Of a DNA stretch of 64,000 bases, positions 42,601 through 54,600 are shown piece by piece. Source of the DNA: Acanthopleura granulata (lineage: Eukaryota; Mollusca; Polyplacophora; Chitonida; Chitonidae); the NCBI GenBank assembly GCA_016165875.1, contig JABBOT010000080.1:19850141-19914140 (forward strand), given 5' to 3'. Position numbers and translations under genes: made by a program. The notes below the pieces were generated by a model. That model was not told the origin of the DNA. It made no database searches and saw only the letters and a program-made list of their open reading frames with translations. Every line of letters begins with the position of its first letter. The first letter of the stretch is position 1.

Positions 42601-45600
42601 CCCACCGTATTGCTGGTTGCCGTTGTAAGTGAAATATTCTTGAGTACGGCATAAAAGACCAATCAAATAAAAAGCTAAAATTTTAATCAGGTAGATGAAA
42701 GAATTAATCTCCGAACTGAATCATTGTCTTTTCAAATGTTGGAATTTCTGCAAAACCCTATTCATTTACTGGTATTCAGTCGTTACTGAGGTTTTCTCAT
42801 CTTTCACCTTTGCCGAGAAGGCTCCAGTCATTTACTCGTGTGCTATTGTAGCTGTTATATTGGTGGGGATCGTCAATTCATCCACCAGACTGCATGTATG
42901 AAGATATATCCAGCCGGTGAAATCTATGACGCGTATAACCATTGTTTTGAAATATATAACAGTTTCTGATATTTGGAGGATATAGTCACTGTCTGGTATA
43001 GGGTTTGCACTAGGGATGCTGCATCTTCATCTGAAAGTAAAGGTGCTTGTATCAATGGTAATTGAGGCTGGAGAACTTGATCTGTGGATCAGATTCAATC
43101 AAGACCACTTGAGCTGTCAGCCACTTCCTTTTAATGGATGATGTTTGGCATTGAATCGAAGTTGAAGGAAGCTAGCGAAAGCCAAATGAGGATGAGTTAA
43201 AATTGGGAATCAAATTTCGGTGCTGTAGGTAATAAACTTGTCTTCGAATATCTGTCGGTTATATTGCTAATGACTCAGCTGATTGGGTTTATTTGGAAAT
43301 TTGTGTTTAATCTTTTTTTTTGATTTTGATTACAGCCAGCTGCAGCAGGTAGTGGTATTCCACTGATCAAGTCTTTTCTCAATGGGGTGAAGATCCCAGG
43401 CTTGATGTCCTTGCGGGCTCTCATAGCTAAAGGTCTGGGGGTCGTGTTGTCTGTGATGGGAGGTCTGGCCTGTGGAAAGGTGAGTACTGGTGATGAAGTC
43501 ATATCTGAATGGTGTGAAGTTCCCAGGCTTGATGTTCTTGCGGGCTCTCATGGCTAAAGGTCTGGAGGTCGTGTTGTCTGTGATGGGAGGTCTGGCCTGT
43601 GGAAAGGTGAGTACTGGTGATGAAGTCATATCTGAATGGTGTGAAGATCCCAGGCTTGATGTTCTTGCGGACTCTCATAGCTAAAGGTCTGGAGGTCGTG
43701 TTGTCTGTGATGGGAGGTCTGGCCTGTGGAAAGGTGAGTACTGGTGATGAAGTCATATCTGAATGGTGTGAAGATCCCAGGCTTGATGTTCTTGCGGGCT
43801 CTCATGGCTAAAGGTCTGGAGGTCGTGTTGTCTGTGATGGGAGGTCTGGCCTGTGGAAAGGTGAGTACTGGTGATGAAGTCATATCTGAATGGTGTGAAG
43901 ATCCCAGGCTTGATGTTCTTGCGGGCTCTCATGGCTAAAGGTCTGGAGGTCGTGTTGTCTGTGATGGGAGGTCTGGCCTGTGGAAAGGTGAGTACTGGTG
44001 ATGAAGTCATATCTGATTGAGGTGAATATCCCTGGCTTGATGTTCTTGCAGGAAGGCCTGTGGCTGAGTCCTGGTAATGAAGTCATATCTGAATGATGTC
44101 AAGATCAAAGGTCTAATCATGTCATTGCAAGCTCTTATAGTTTGGGGAGTCATTTATTTAGGATGGAAGGTCACATTCAGGATGGTTTCCAGATCCAAGT
44201 AAAGGTGTTAAGTTGATATGTATGCAATGTAAATCTAGTTTTTGTCTTTTCATTTTACAGAATCATTGTTTTGTGAAATACTGGAATTTGAGATACTGAT
44301 GGATTGATTGAGCTGATCAAGTTATTGTCACTTCTCATGTTTCCAGGAAGGCCCAATGATTCACTCAGGTGCCATTGTAGCCGCTGGATTGGCAAAAGGA
44401 CGCTCAAGAATATGTAAAAAAGATTTTAATGTGAGTGATATATGCACAGTTTAGTGTGTTATATTTTATTATAATGTAGGTCTTCTTGCACAGATGCATT
44501 ATGGGTCATATTTTGGCACAGTTTGGCTTCTGAATGATTAGTTTTTCCTATAATATACTGGAAAGTCATAAGAATTACTCAGCTTTGTATTATAGGCATT
44601 TTAAATCTTTGTCAATGAGTAATTTATATAACCTTAATTTTAAACAGCATTTTCCTGATAATTTCAGTGGTATAGTGCAAAGTAGAGTACTAGGTGTGAT
44701 AGATTATACTTTTAGCTTTGAGCACCTAAGAATTAAATATCCAACCCTGTTCCCATGGGCACTCTAATAAAGTTGCTGATATGTTTAATGTCACTCTGAA
44801 TTCACTTTGGAATAATCTAGTTATGTATTTATGAATTTTTCGTATTTTTTAGAAGGAGCATTTTGGAGGCTTTTTGCTCTTAATTTTAAGAGATTCCACA
44901 GTTTAATTTTACTATATTGCTTTACAGCTTCCAGGTCTTCCATTTATTTTGGCTGACATTTTTTCAGATGTTTGACAGCTTCCGAAATGACCGTGAGGTG
45001 CGTGACTTTGTGTCAGGAGGAGCAGCTGCAGGTGTTGCGGCTGCATTTGGGGCTCCGGTGGGTGGGGTCCTTTTCAGTTTAGAGGAGGGGGCAAGTTTCT
45101 GGAACCAGTCATTGACATGGAGAGTGGTATGTTGTCATTCATCTGTTTCTTTTAATTTTGGTTTTTCTTTTGCTGAACAGTGGAATAAGTGTCTGACATT
45201 TTCAAAACCTATTTCTTTGGAGAAAACAGTAGGATCCTCATTGTCCATGTTTCATAATGTTAGATCATAGATACTCTATCTGGTATTATCTGGTGTGGAC
45301 AATAGAGGCCGTACCACTTTCACCAAAGGAGTGTTTTCGAAACTTTCGGGCTCCATTATTTTCAGCCCTACTGTAATTACACTAAATCAAAGTTTCCTTG
45401 GCAAGGGATTTTTTGATTTTCATTACAAGATCCATACAGTGGGAATTATTTGAGGCATATCAACTACTTCATTGTGCAAGATTTCAAAATGTGGTATGGG
45501 ATGACAGTATTATCATTATTAGGAATTATGCTTTCTGGATAAGGCACAGATATCCAGAGAGTGTAATATTCTAAGAACAATAATACTGTTACTGTAAAAT

Positions 45601-48600
45601 TCACTTTCTAAATGACATCTAGCAATCTGATAATTTCGTGATGATTGAAAGGAAATCTACTTGGCATGCGGCTTTGACAGAGTACACAGTGTCAGTGACT
45701 TGGAGAGTCGTAGTGTCTGGTGCCTGCTGCATGAAATTATGTAGTGAAGCCACAATTTTAAGAACATTTCTGCATCAAGATCATTCTGTTGCAAAAGGAG
45801 ACTCTATTGCAGCAATTGAAATAACATTGAAAAATTGACTGTGTACCTAAGGTAAATGAACAAATCCAGGCATGAATGTTGTAATGGCTTGACTGTGTAC
45901 CTAAGGTAAATGAACAAATCCAGGCATGAATGTTGTAATGGCTTGACTGTGTACCTAAGGTAAATGAACAAATCAAGGCATGAATGTTGTAATGGCTTGA
46001 CTGTGTACCTAAGGTAAATGAACAAATCCAGGCATGAATGTTGTAATGGCTTCAAAGCTCCGGAAATCCAAGGATAATTGTGTGAGCATCACCAAGTTGT
46101 ATATGGATAACCAATCTTGATTTTATTGGATAGCAATGTATAGAAGCACATTATGCATCATTGTAAAGCAAATGATAGCGTATGAATTCTTCAAGAGGCA
46201 TTTAAAAGTTGACAGAGTAACATCACAGAGTTTGTATATGGAAAAGCAGTGTCAGATTTATTGCATGGCTGTCTTTCAACATACATTATAACATCATTGT
46301 GAAACAAGTGAAGGCGTATGAATTGTTTGAGAGGCATTTACAACACTGTTGTAAAGCAAATGATGCTGTATGATTTCAAAGAGGCATTTAGAAGTTGACA
46401 GAGTAACATCAGAGACTTTGTTTGCATATGGAATTCATTCATGTTTTGTTGGCGTTTTCAGTTTTTTGCCTCCATGATCTCCACGTTCAGTGTGAATGTG
46501 TTCCTGAGTTCTATCCACGGTCACCCCACTGACCTGTCCTCACCAGGTTTGGTCAGCTTTGGACAGTTCCCGGTCAGTACCTCAACTAGAACTACCACAT
46601 TTACTCCTCCAGTTTAGCCACCACTCAGTGACTTAGTGAACAGAGTTTTGATGGAAGTTTGACAGGTTTTAACGCTGAAGGCATTTTGTGTCTCTTCCAA
46701 TAAACAGAATCTTGCATAGGTGGATATCTCTATATATTTATCTATTTATTTATTTGGTTATTTATGTATGTGTTAATTTCATTGGTAGTTGTCTTTGTCA
46801 AGATTTTGCGGATATGCGAACTTATTTGACAGCTGTCAGGTTCATGGGTGGAGGGCACCGGAGTGCCTGTAGTAAATCAGTGCCTTTTGTCAGATACCTT
46901 ACAACCCGCCGAATGCTTGGCTCAGCATTGAGAGGTTAGAGCAAGGAATCAGGACTGGTCAGCCTGGTGTCGGTGGAATGTGACTGGGTTAGGTGTCATG
47001 TCTGGTGTCTTTGGCATGACTTTCCATTGGCGGCAGCACTTTGGACTAGCTCTGCCACAAGAAGTATATCCATGTGCACTCTAATTACTCGTCATCATCA
47101 TATAGCTGGAAAATTGTTGCATATCATATGAAACACAGGCAAACATACATGTACCTCATACCGGCGTCAAAACAGCAATAGCTGAATTTTTTGTCTTGTG
47201 ATCGCGTTCGTCAGTAGCTGATGGACAGTAGTGATTAAGGATGCAGTGCTTTAATCCACTGAGCCAGTAATTCTTGAAACTGGTTTGGATGGTTTCTCCT
47301 TATGTGATCAAGGCCCTCTGATGTGTAAATCCTTGATCAAAATTTGACAGAAATGCACTATGTTCTCCACTCCCAGTCTGATTCCTGGCATGTATAATTT
47401 TGTTATCAACATTAACTGACCTATTTCCACATTTTTGCCTGTGAAAAAGCAGTTTTCAGTCTGATTTTTGCACATTTTTAATTGGATTTTGGAGACAAAA
47501 CTATGTTGTTTGGCTTGGCCAATTTCAGGGCTTCTATACAAGAGTATAATTGTTATCACCCTATATACACAGAATAATTCCTTCAGAATATGTTGAACAA
47601 ACAGCTTGCAAACATGTGAAAAGTTTGAAGAATTGTATAATACATGTGGTTGCTCCAAGACTGATATCATTGCGTGTTGGCAGCTCAACTCTAGTTTGTA
47701 GGCCAATACTTTGTATCTTGTTCATAGACGTGTAATAGTATAGACTGTCTACCAACGGAGGAAATGCTTTAAATGCACCAAACAACATGATAAACCTGTC
47801 TACATGTAGTTTCAGTTATTCAAACCAGCATGCCAAAAACTCACGGTGCCTGGATTATTTGGGGTCCTAGTAACTCTGGCATGACCTTGGTAATCTGTGA
47901 CCTTATTTTGTCTCTGTCTGGCAGGAGGATCTGCAAATAAGCTCGCATGGCCAGTGTCGACTGCCAAACTCCTGATCAACATGTGTATGGTTCATATCAA
48001 ATCAACTTGTTACAGGGTTTGACTTCACACATGCTCCAAAGTAGTTTTTAATGGTAGTACACTTGTACCAAAAGCTATTTTCTGTTCTAGTGTAGTTTAC
48101 GTAGGGGCCAAGGGTTGGTTTCAGCAAACAGAGTTTAAATTAGCAGAATTGCACTTGTGTGACCTACTCCTGGCAATACCATAAGTACTCAAATGTAAAA
48201 AAATTGTATTCTAAATAGGCCATCACCCAGATATTCTTTTTGTAAATTTTGTAAAATTCCATAATCTTTCATCCTGAAACAAAGGAGGTGCAACAGGTGC
48301 AGCCCTGACATAGAGACTGATTTACGATACATTTGATATTCTTTTGTTCATTAAAATTATTCAGACCGAAGCAAAACAAAAATGTTCTTGCCTAATAATG
48401 GTATAAATTTTGAGGAGCAGGCCATGGGAAAGCGGTTAAGTGTGCTTGCCTTAGAAATTGCCAGGAGGCATGAACAGGGGGCTTAATCTGGCCGTGGACA
48501 GAGAATATGCGGATTCCCTCACTCTCACTGTTTGCATTTTTGTGGGAGTTTTCCCTGCCATATATGTGTTTGTTCAATTTGGTGTACGTGTGGGAAAGTT

Positions 48601-51600
48601 CAGGGGTGACTTTCCTAAGGTCAGTAGTTTGCCATGGGCTCTCTGGTTTCCTCCACCTGGTCAGTAATTTGACTGTTATCGCATAAGTAAATACTTGTGA
48701 AGTAAGTATAAGCTTTGTAATTTCTGTGTACTAGTATTTTATGAAGCACATTAGATTGAAACGCTTTAAGACGCACAAGTATTTGGATAATGTATTACAT
48801 TTTTTGGATCCTTATAGAATCAGATGCTTTCTCTTTCATTTTGCAGGATATTAAATATGATCTTCTTGAAATTCCCATTTTCTTCTTGATGGCTGTGATA
48901 GGTAAGTTGATGCAATTTGGAATTTAAAACTTATGTTAAAGGAGGTTGAGGTCTAAAATTGATTTAGTACATGTCCAAGGGAAAAGTGAGTTTCAGATGA
49001 AGCTATTAAGCACAACAAGCCACATGTATATGTTTTTTTTGTGATAGAAAGTACTTCTGCTTTTAAATAGCATTTGACCATTTATTAGTTGTCAAGGTGT
49101 AATCATATACATGTACCATAAAAGAATGTGGAAATGTGTACTTTTGTTGAATGAAAGATAACCTCTGTTGTATCTTTATTGCGATACACTTTCACTAAAA
49201 AAATTTGATGTTCAGTGCCTCTGAATAAGACATATTTGTAAGGCTTTTGGATACTGTATTAAAAGTTTTCGTTAAAAAAAATATAAGTGAAAAGAGAAAT
49301 TAATGAGCATGTTCATGTGTCTAGTGTACAAAATTATGAGGCACTTACAGAGATGATGTTGTGGAAATAGTTTGTAGTCTGTTATGTAACCAGTACGGAA
49401 TTTTGTACTTCTGTTTTACACAGGTGGACTAAGTGGTGCTCTGTTTGTATTTTTGAATTATAAACTGACAGTGTTTAGGCAAAGGTGAGTTGAAATGTCA
49501 GTGTCCCATGTACCAGCAGAATACCAGACTACCTGTACATTTTGTATGTCTTACTTTTGGAAAATATTTGCAAATTACCATTACTTGCATTCGTTTGTTA
49601 TAGCCTGCCAATTTTTAAGCAGAGTTATTATCTCCCCTTGGAAACAGGATTGCTCAGCTTTGCTCAAGTGCATGTGCCAATTAAGCAGCTTCACACAAGT
49701 ATGCCTAAAAAAGAAAAATTCTCACGCAGAAACTTTACACGTCTTTCTATGCATGCAACAGAAAGGGTTTAAACAGGGTAATTTTCCCTTGGTATTGGTA
49801 TTTAAGATTAGTGTCCATATGAGAAAATCACTTTTTCTGAATTTTTTCTGCTGACAGCTTGTAAAAGTATTCTTTTTTCAACATGCTCTTTGTCTGGGCT
49901 AATTATACATGTACATGTCACACTGGAAAATTTATGTTTCAGCTCCAAAAATAATATTTTATTGATATGCCTCTAAGAAGTTTATTTTTAGTGCTGAAAT
50001 TCTTAAGTGATTTAGGATATATTCCGCATGAACAAGTTTGCCAGTATAGCTTACAAATAATCTTTGGTTTATTTTGGTTTCCTCTGTCGATAATATGCTG
50101 GTCTTAGTCATGTATGTGACAACTTATTGAGCATGATGTAATACAACAAATGGAGAAAAAAAAAAATGTAGACCGTAATGCTCTCACAAATTTCTTACCT
50201 TTGGCTTGTCTAATATGGCACTGGTTGCTACATGTGATTACCCCTGTTGTACAGAAAATTATGTATATTTAATAACACTCTTACCTGGCATATGTGTACA
50301 TATCATGCATACATGTACTTTTGGTTTTAGATTTTTAAATAAAAAGTGGCTGAAGGTTGCTGAGACAGGGATAGTGGGTGCCGTGAGTGCCTTGCTGCCC
50401 TTTGTCCTGATCTACTCTGTCAACCAGTGCTACCACCCCCAGGGCGGAGATCACGGCCATGGAGGCACTGAGGGACACGGCACGGGGAGTCCATCACAGG
50501 TATGTCCACCATGTTAGATTTACCTGATTGTTTGGATAATGCCCAACTAACTGCTGCCAATTTTGTGAGCAGTATAAACGAGTTTCACTTTGTGGCCAGA
50601 CAATTGTTCAAAAGTTGTGAATTATTCCATCAAGATTTTTTCAAAATTGACGTACTCTTGGAAAGCATTTTCTAAGGATGGTGCACGGTGTTCACCTTTG
50701 AAAGTGGCGATCATATCTCTGTGAAAAAAATCTCCAAACTCTGGTTGCTCTTTTCATAAAATATTATTATACCTTTATGTTTGTGTGGGAATGCATGGGG
50801 CATAAATCTTCAGAAGGATCATGTGATAATCCATGGACCCATTATGAAGTGGTACATTTGCTTGAAAGGGCACTATTATAATAGTCTTCTCAGGAACCCC
50901 TCTTTGTTTGTTGTACAAAAGAAGTCAAATGTGGAGTATCAGTCTTCCCAAAATGTTGTTGAGACTCAGTAGATTGGAGCACTGGGCTCTGTGTTACGAA
51001 GCAGTGGTAAATTGCCCCTGGTGTATGATTCATGACAGCATGTAACGGAGAGATACGTCACCGTGATCAAAATGTGCTTTGCGTAGTGTTGAGACAGCTT
51101 TGTGAAACAGGTACTTGGAGGAAGCAAATCTTGTGCAAGTGGGTGTTCAGTGTGGTATAGGACAGTGCAGTGCTGCACATGGATGTAAAACTTAACAGCT
51201 GGGACAGATCTTCATGTGGGAAGGAGCTTTTTTGTTGGAAAATTGACGTGGAATGTTTTGTTTCTTTTCTGACAGGTGTATTGTGAAGAAGGGTCCCAGA
51301 ACATAATGTCCATGATTTTCTTGAGGACGCCAGAATCGAGTCTGATTGGAATGTTACATGCACAGCCAGGTAATTCACATGTGGTGACAGGGTTTATTGT
51401 CATGTGAATTTAGTCCCAATCAAAGACTTAATTTCAGAAACAGTGCATGTTACATATACATGTATCTAAGATGTACTGTATGTATACAGTAGATATGTAC
51501 GTCTAACTGTATCTGGGACTAATATAACCTGAGACTAATATATCTTTCACCAATGATCTCTGTGAGTTCAAGTCCAGCTCATGCTGGCTTCCTCTCCGGC

Positions 51601-54600
51601 AGTACGTGGGAAGGTCTGCCAGCAACCGGCGGATGGTCGTGGGTGTGGCATGAAATACCAATTAAATAAATAAATAAATAAACTACACCAAGCATGGACA
51701 TGCCCAACGTTATACACCTGTACATCGACTTTGTGGGACGATCTTCATGTCTGTATGGTATTCTCCACGTTGGGTCTTGAAATTTTGGAAAGATGGATAC
51801 CAAATTATTATTGTGTGTTTGTATTAAAGCTATACCTATGAACAACCTAGAAAAGACATAAAGGGAACAGGTTGCCCACGCATCTGGATTTTATCAATCT
51901 ATATAGTTACGTTTTCTGCCCTCATCCAATAGGCAGAATTAACTGCATGAGCCGCATGACTCGATCGTTGTTTTAAGTACGATGTACAGCACTTCACATT
52001 GTGTACATGAGCCGTGCCTGGCGTGGTGTATAATACCTGACCATGGTTTGATCAATTCCGTATGTTGGCCTGTGTAAGGGCACCACTATCGGAGAGGAAA
52101 ATGATGAACGAATGGCTTGTTCTACTCTCAGACAGCGACAGGCCGTACACAAGATCAAACAAAGAAACACGAAGACGCTAGACTAAATTTAATACATATA
52201 TTTGAACAAAATGTACTAAAGGTACGACTGACATAAATGTACAAAACAATACAGATAATTACTAAGATATGTAGTTTCTTACTGATGATTGCATCCTAAT
52301 CCAAATGGAATATGCTGGCTCCCAAAGGCGAGTCAGTCCACGTAAATATAGAATCCATCTAGGGGATGAAAGTAACAAACAGTTGGGTATGGCACGCTGA
52401 TGATATCCAGTTGCTTTGAAGGTGTCACTTCTCAGGGCGAACTGGTTGAAAGTAGCGTCTGTGATGCCGAGCTGGCTGTTTCAGTCCTCAGCAATATACA
52501 CAAAGTCACTTTCAGGCTAAACTGGGATTAAATGTACATAATCACACAAAGAGACGAAAACACAAGCTCACATTGTGCTAAGTACGAAAAATGGAGTATA
52601 AAATGATGCATGTGGAATGGCTTGAAAGCTGATATCTCCAAACCCAGCAATATCCTTCAGTGTGGCCAAGAGTAAATATGCTCTTAAGTGGACATAAGTA
52701 AAAGTCTGCCATGTGTCTGAGAGCTTTAAGTACTGTAAATAACCCAAAATTTTGTCCAAAAAGTGCATTTTTACAGGTGAGTGAATGTCATAAAATATGA
52801 TATTTGGAGCAAAACTTACATTTCTTAAGTATGATATCATCCTACTTTCCAAACAAGCTTTAAAACACCTTCCTTCAAGTAACAGAACTCCCACAATCAG
52901 GAAAAATGAGTAGCTGAACATGGATGAAATGTTAGGTCGTTTTGGGCACATTTCATTGACATATCTGAAATTGTCTACTTTCATAAAGTCTTGTGAACTC
53001 GAGCAAGCAAATATCTGAAATTTTGCATAACAAGAGGAACACTTTCTCGCAGCTATTGGATCGAAGCAGAAAGCAGAGTGAAAAAAAACAGAAGAACAAA
53101 AAACGAAACAATATATATAGCGTCCAGCTTGATGTGTACATGTACGTGTAGCTCAGTGAGTGAGGTAAGTGTGCTACTCCTAATTAATCCTGGAGCAATG
53201 GGTTCAGTCGCAGCCTGTGTATAGAACAGGAAAGTTGTAGAATATTCTTCTGACTCACTGGTCATGACATGCAATACTCGTATGGTTTTTTCATCAGTTT
53301 CCAAGTTTGTTGAACATCACTTGTATCACTGGGCATTTCAACCATGAAAATGGTCATACATGAACATGTATTTTATTATATTATAGGGGCCTCTGTGACC
53401 GAGGTTATTAGCACGCTAGTGCAGCGTAATGACCTTGGTGCCACTCACCAATGCGATCGCAACGAGCACATGCTGGTTTCTTTCCCAGCCATACATGGAA
53501 AGGTCTGCCAGCAACCTGCTGATGGTCTTGGGTTTTACCTGGGCTCTGCCGGTTTCCTCCTACCATAATGCTGGCCACTGTCATACAAGTGAAATATTCT
53601 TGAGTACAGCGTTAAACAATATTGAATAAATAAATGAATAATGTATATTATGAGGTGAAAGAATTTTGAGTATAACGTTCAACAACAATCAGTCAATCGA
53701 TCAAAAGACATAGTTCTACATGTACTGTAAATGTGATCTGTGTTTTGATTGGCAGAGGAGTACAATGCCATTGTGCTGTCCATCTTCATCCCGCTGTATT
53801 TCCTATTGGCTGTGTGGACGTATGGACTGAGTGTGTCCAGTGGTGTGTTTGTGCCCTCCCTTCTCATCGGGGCATCCTGGGGGCGCCTCATAGGGCTTGG
53901 CATAGCCAAAATCTTTCCATTCCTGGTGAGCAGATTTAATGTGCACAGGTACAAGCATCAGTGAAAAGAGAGAGAAATTTAAAGACATAAGTGACAGGGA
54001 AGTTAGCATAATACAGACCGTCAGAAATAAGTTCTGAATAATTTGTGTTAAAAAATGCATACTAATCAATTATTTTAACCTCCTGTTATCATTGAACTTA
54101 AGTTTTTGGTTCCTTCTTTTACATTTTTTGTGCTTTACTTGTGTTTTGTTGTTCAGAGTTTGTGGATCAGTTTTAACAAGTGATAACTTCCTTTTGTGTA
54201 AGCTGCATATTAACATCTTACTTTTAGTTGACAATTGCAATGCTATAATTTTCTCTACATTGTTTCTTTTAATCTTATGAATTCCTCTAACAAACTTAAC
54301 TTTTAACAAGGCTAAAGAGGTAAGATTTGCCTGGAACACATTTAGTGCTGTGATCAGCTTATGTGTGTGTTTTTGTGCACGTTAGAAATACACAGTCACT
54401 GACATTGTATGAAAGAATATTTCACTTCTTACATGCAGATTGGTCATTTTCATGGGTGGGGAATAGAGAATTGGCTAATCTTTGGCAAGTAACATAGGAA
54501 CTTTTTCATGTGTGACACACTTGTTTTCACCTCTGCCAGAGCAAGCTTAATGAGTATGCTATATTAGTGGTAAATGACCTAAAATTAGTACATATTTAGA

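Noticed and set aside
43492..43987. Mutually exclusive duplicated exons
   Set aside because: The units keep the coding frame and donor but have no acceptor or pyrimidine tract, so they cannot be used as separate internal exons.
43330..44010. Series of 85-codon minus-strand frames with the same sequence ([18 protein letters not shown])
   Set aside because: They are antisense shadows of the 127-bp array, repeated because the unit is repeated, not a protein family.
45804..46055. Minus-strand repeat protein ([18 protein letters not shown])
   Set aside because: Translation of the 54-bp non-coding array, whose length is a multiple of three by chance.
52568..52984. Minus-strand open frame of 138 codons, the longest in the window
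   Set aside because: It overlaps repeat family E, shows no recognisable domain or composition of a real protein, and has no splice or promoter context.
53148..53225. A functional tRNA gene
   Set aside because: A- and B-box-like sequences are present but no complete cloverleaf can be drawn; it fits a SINE head.
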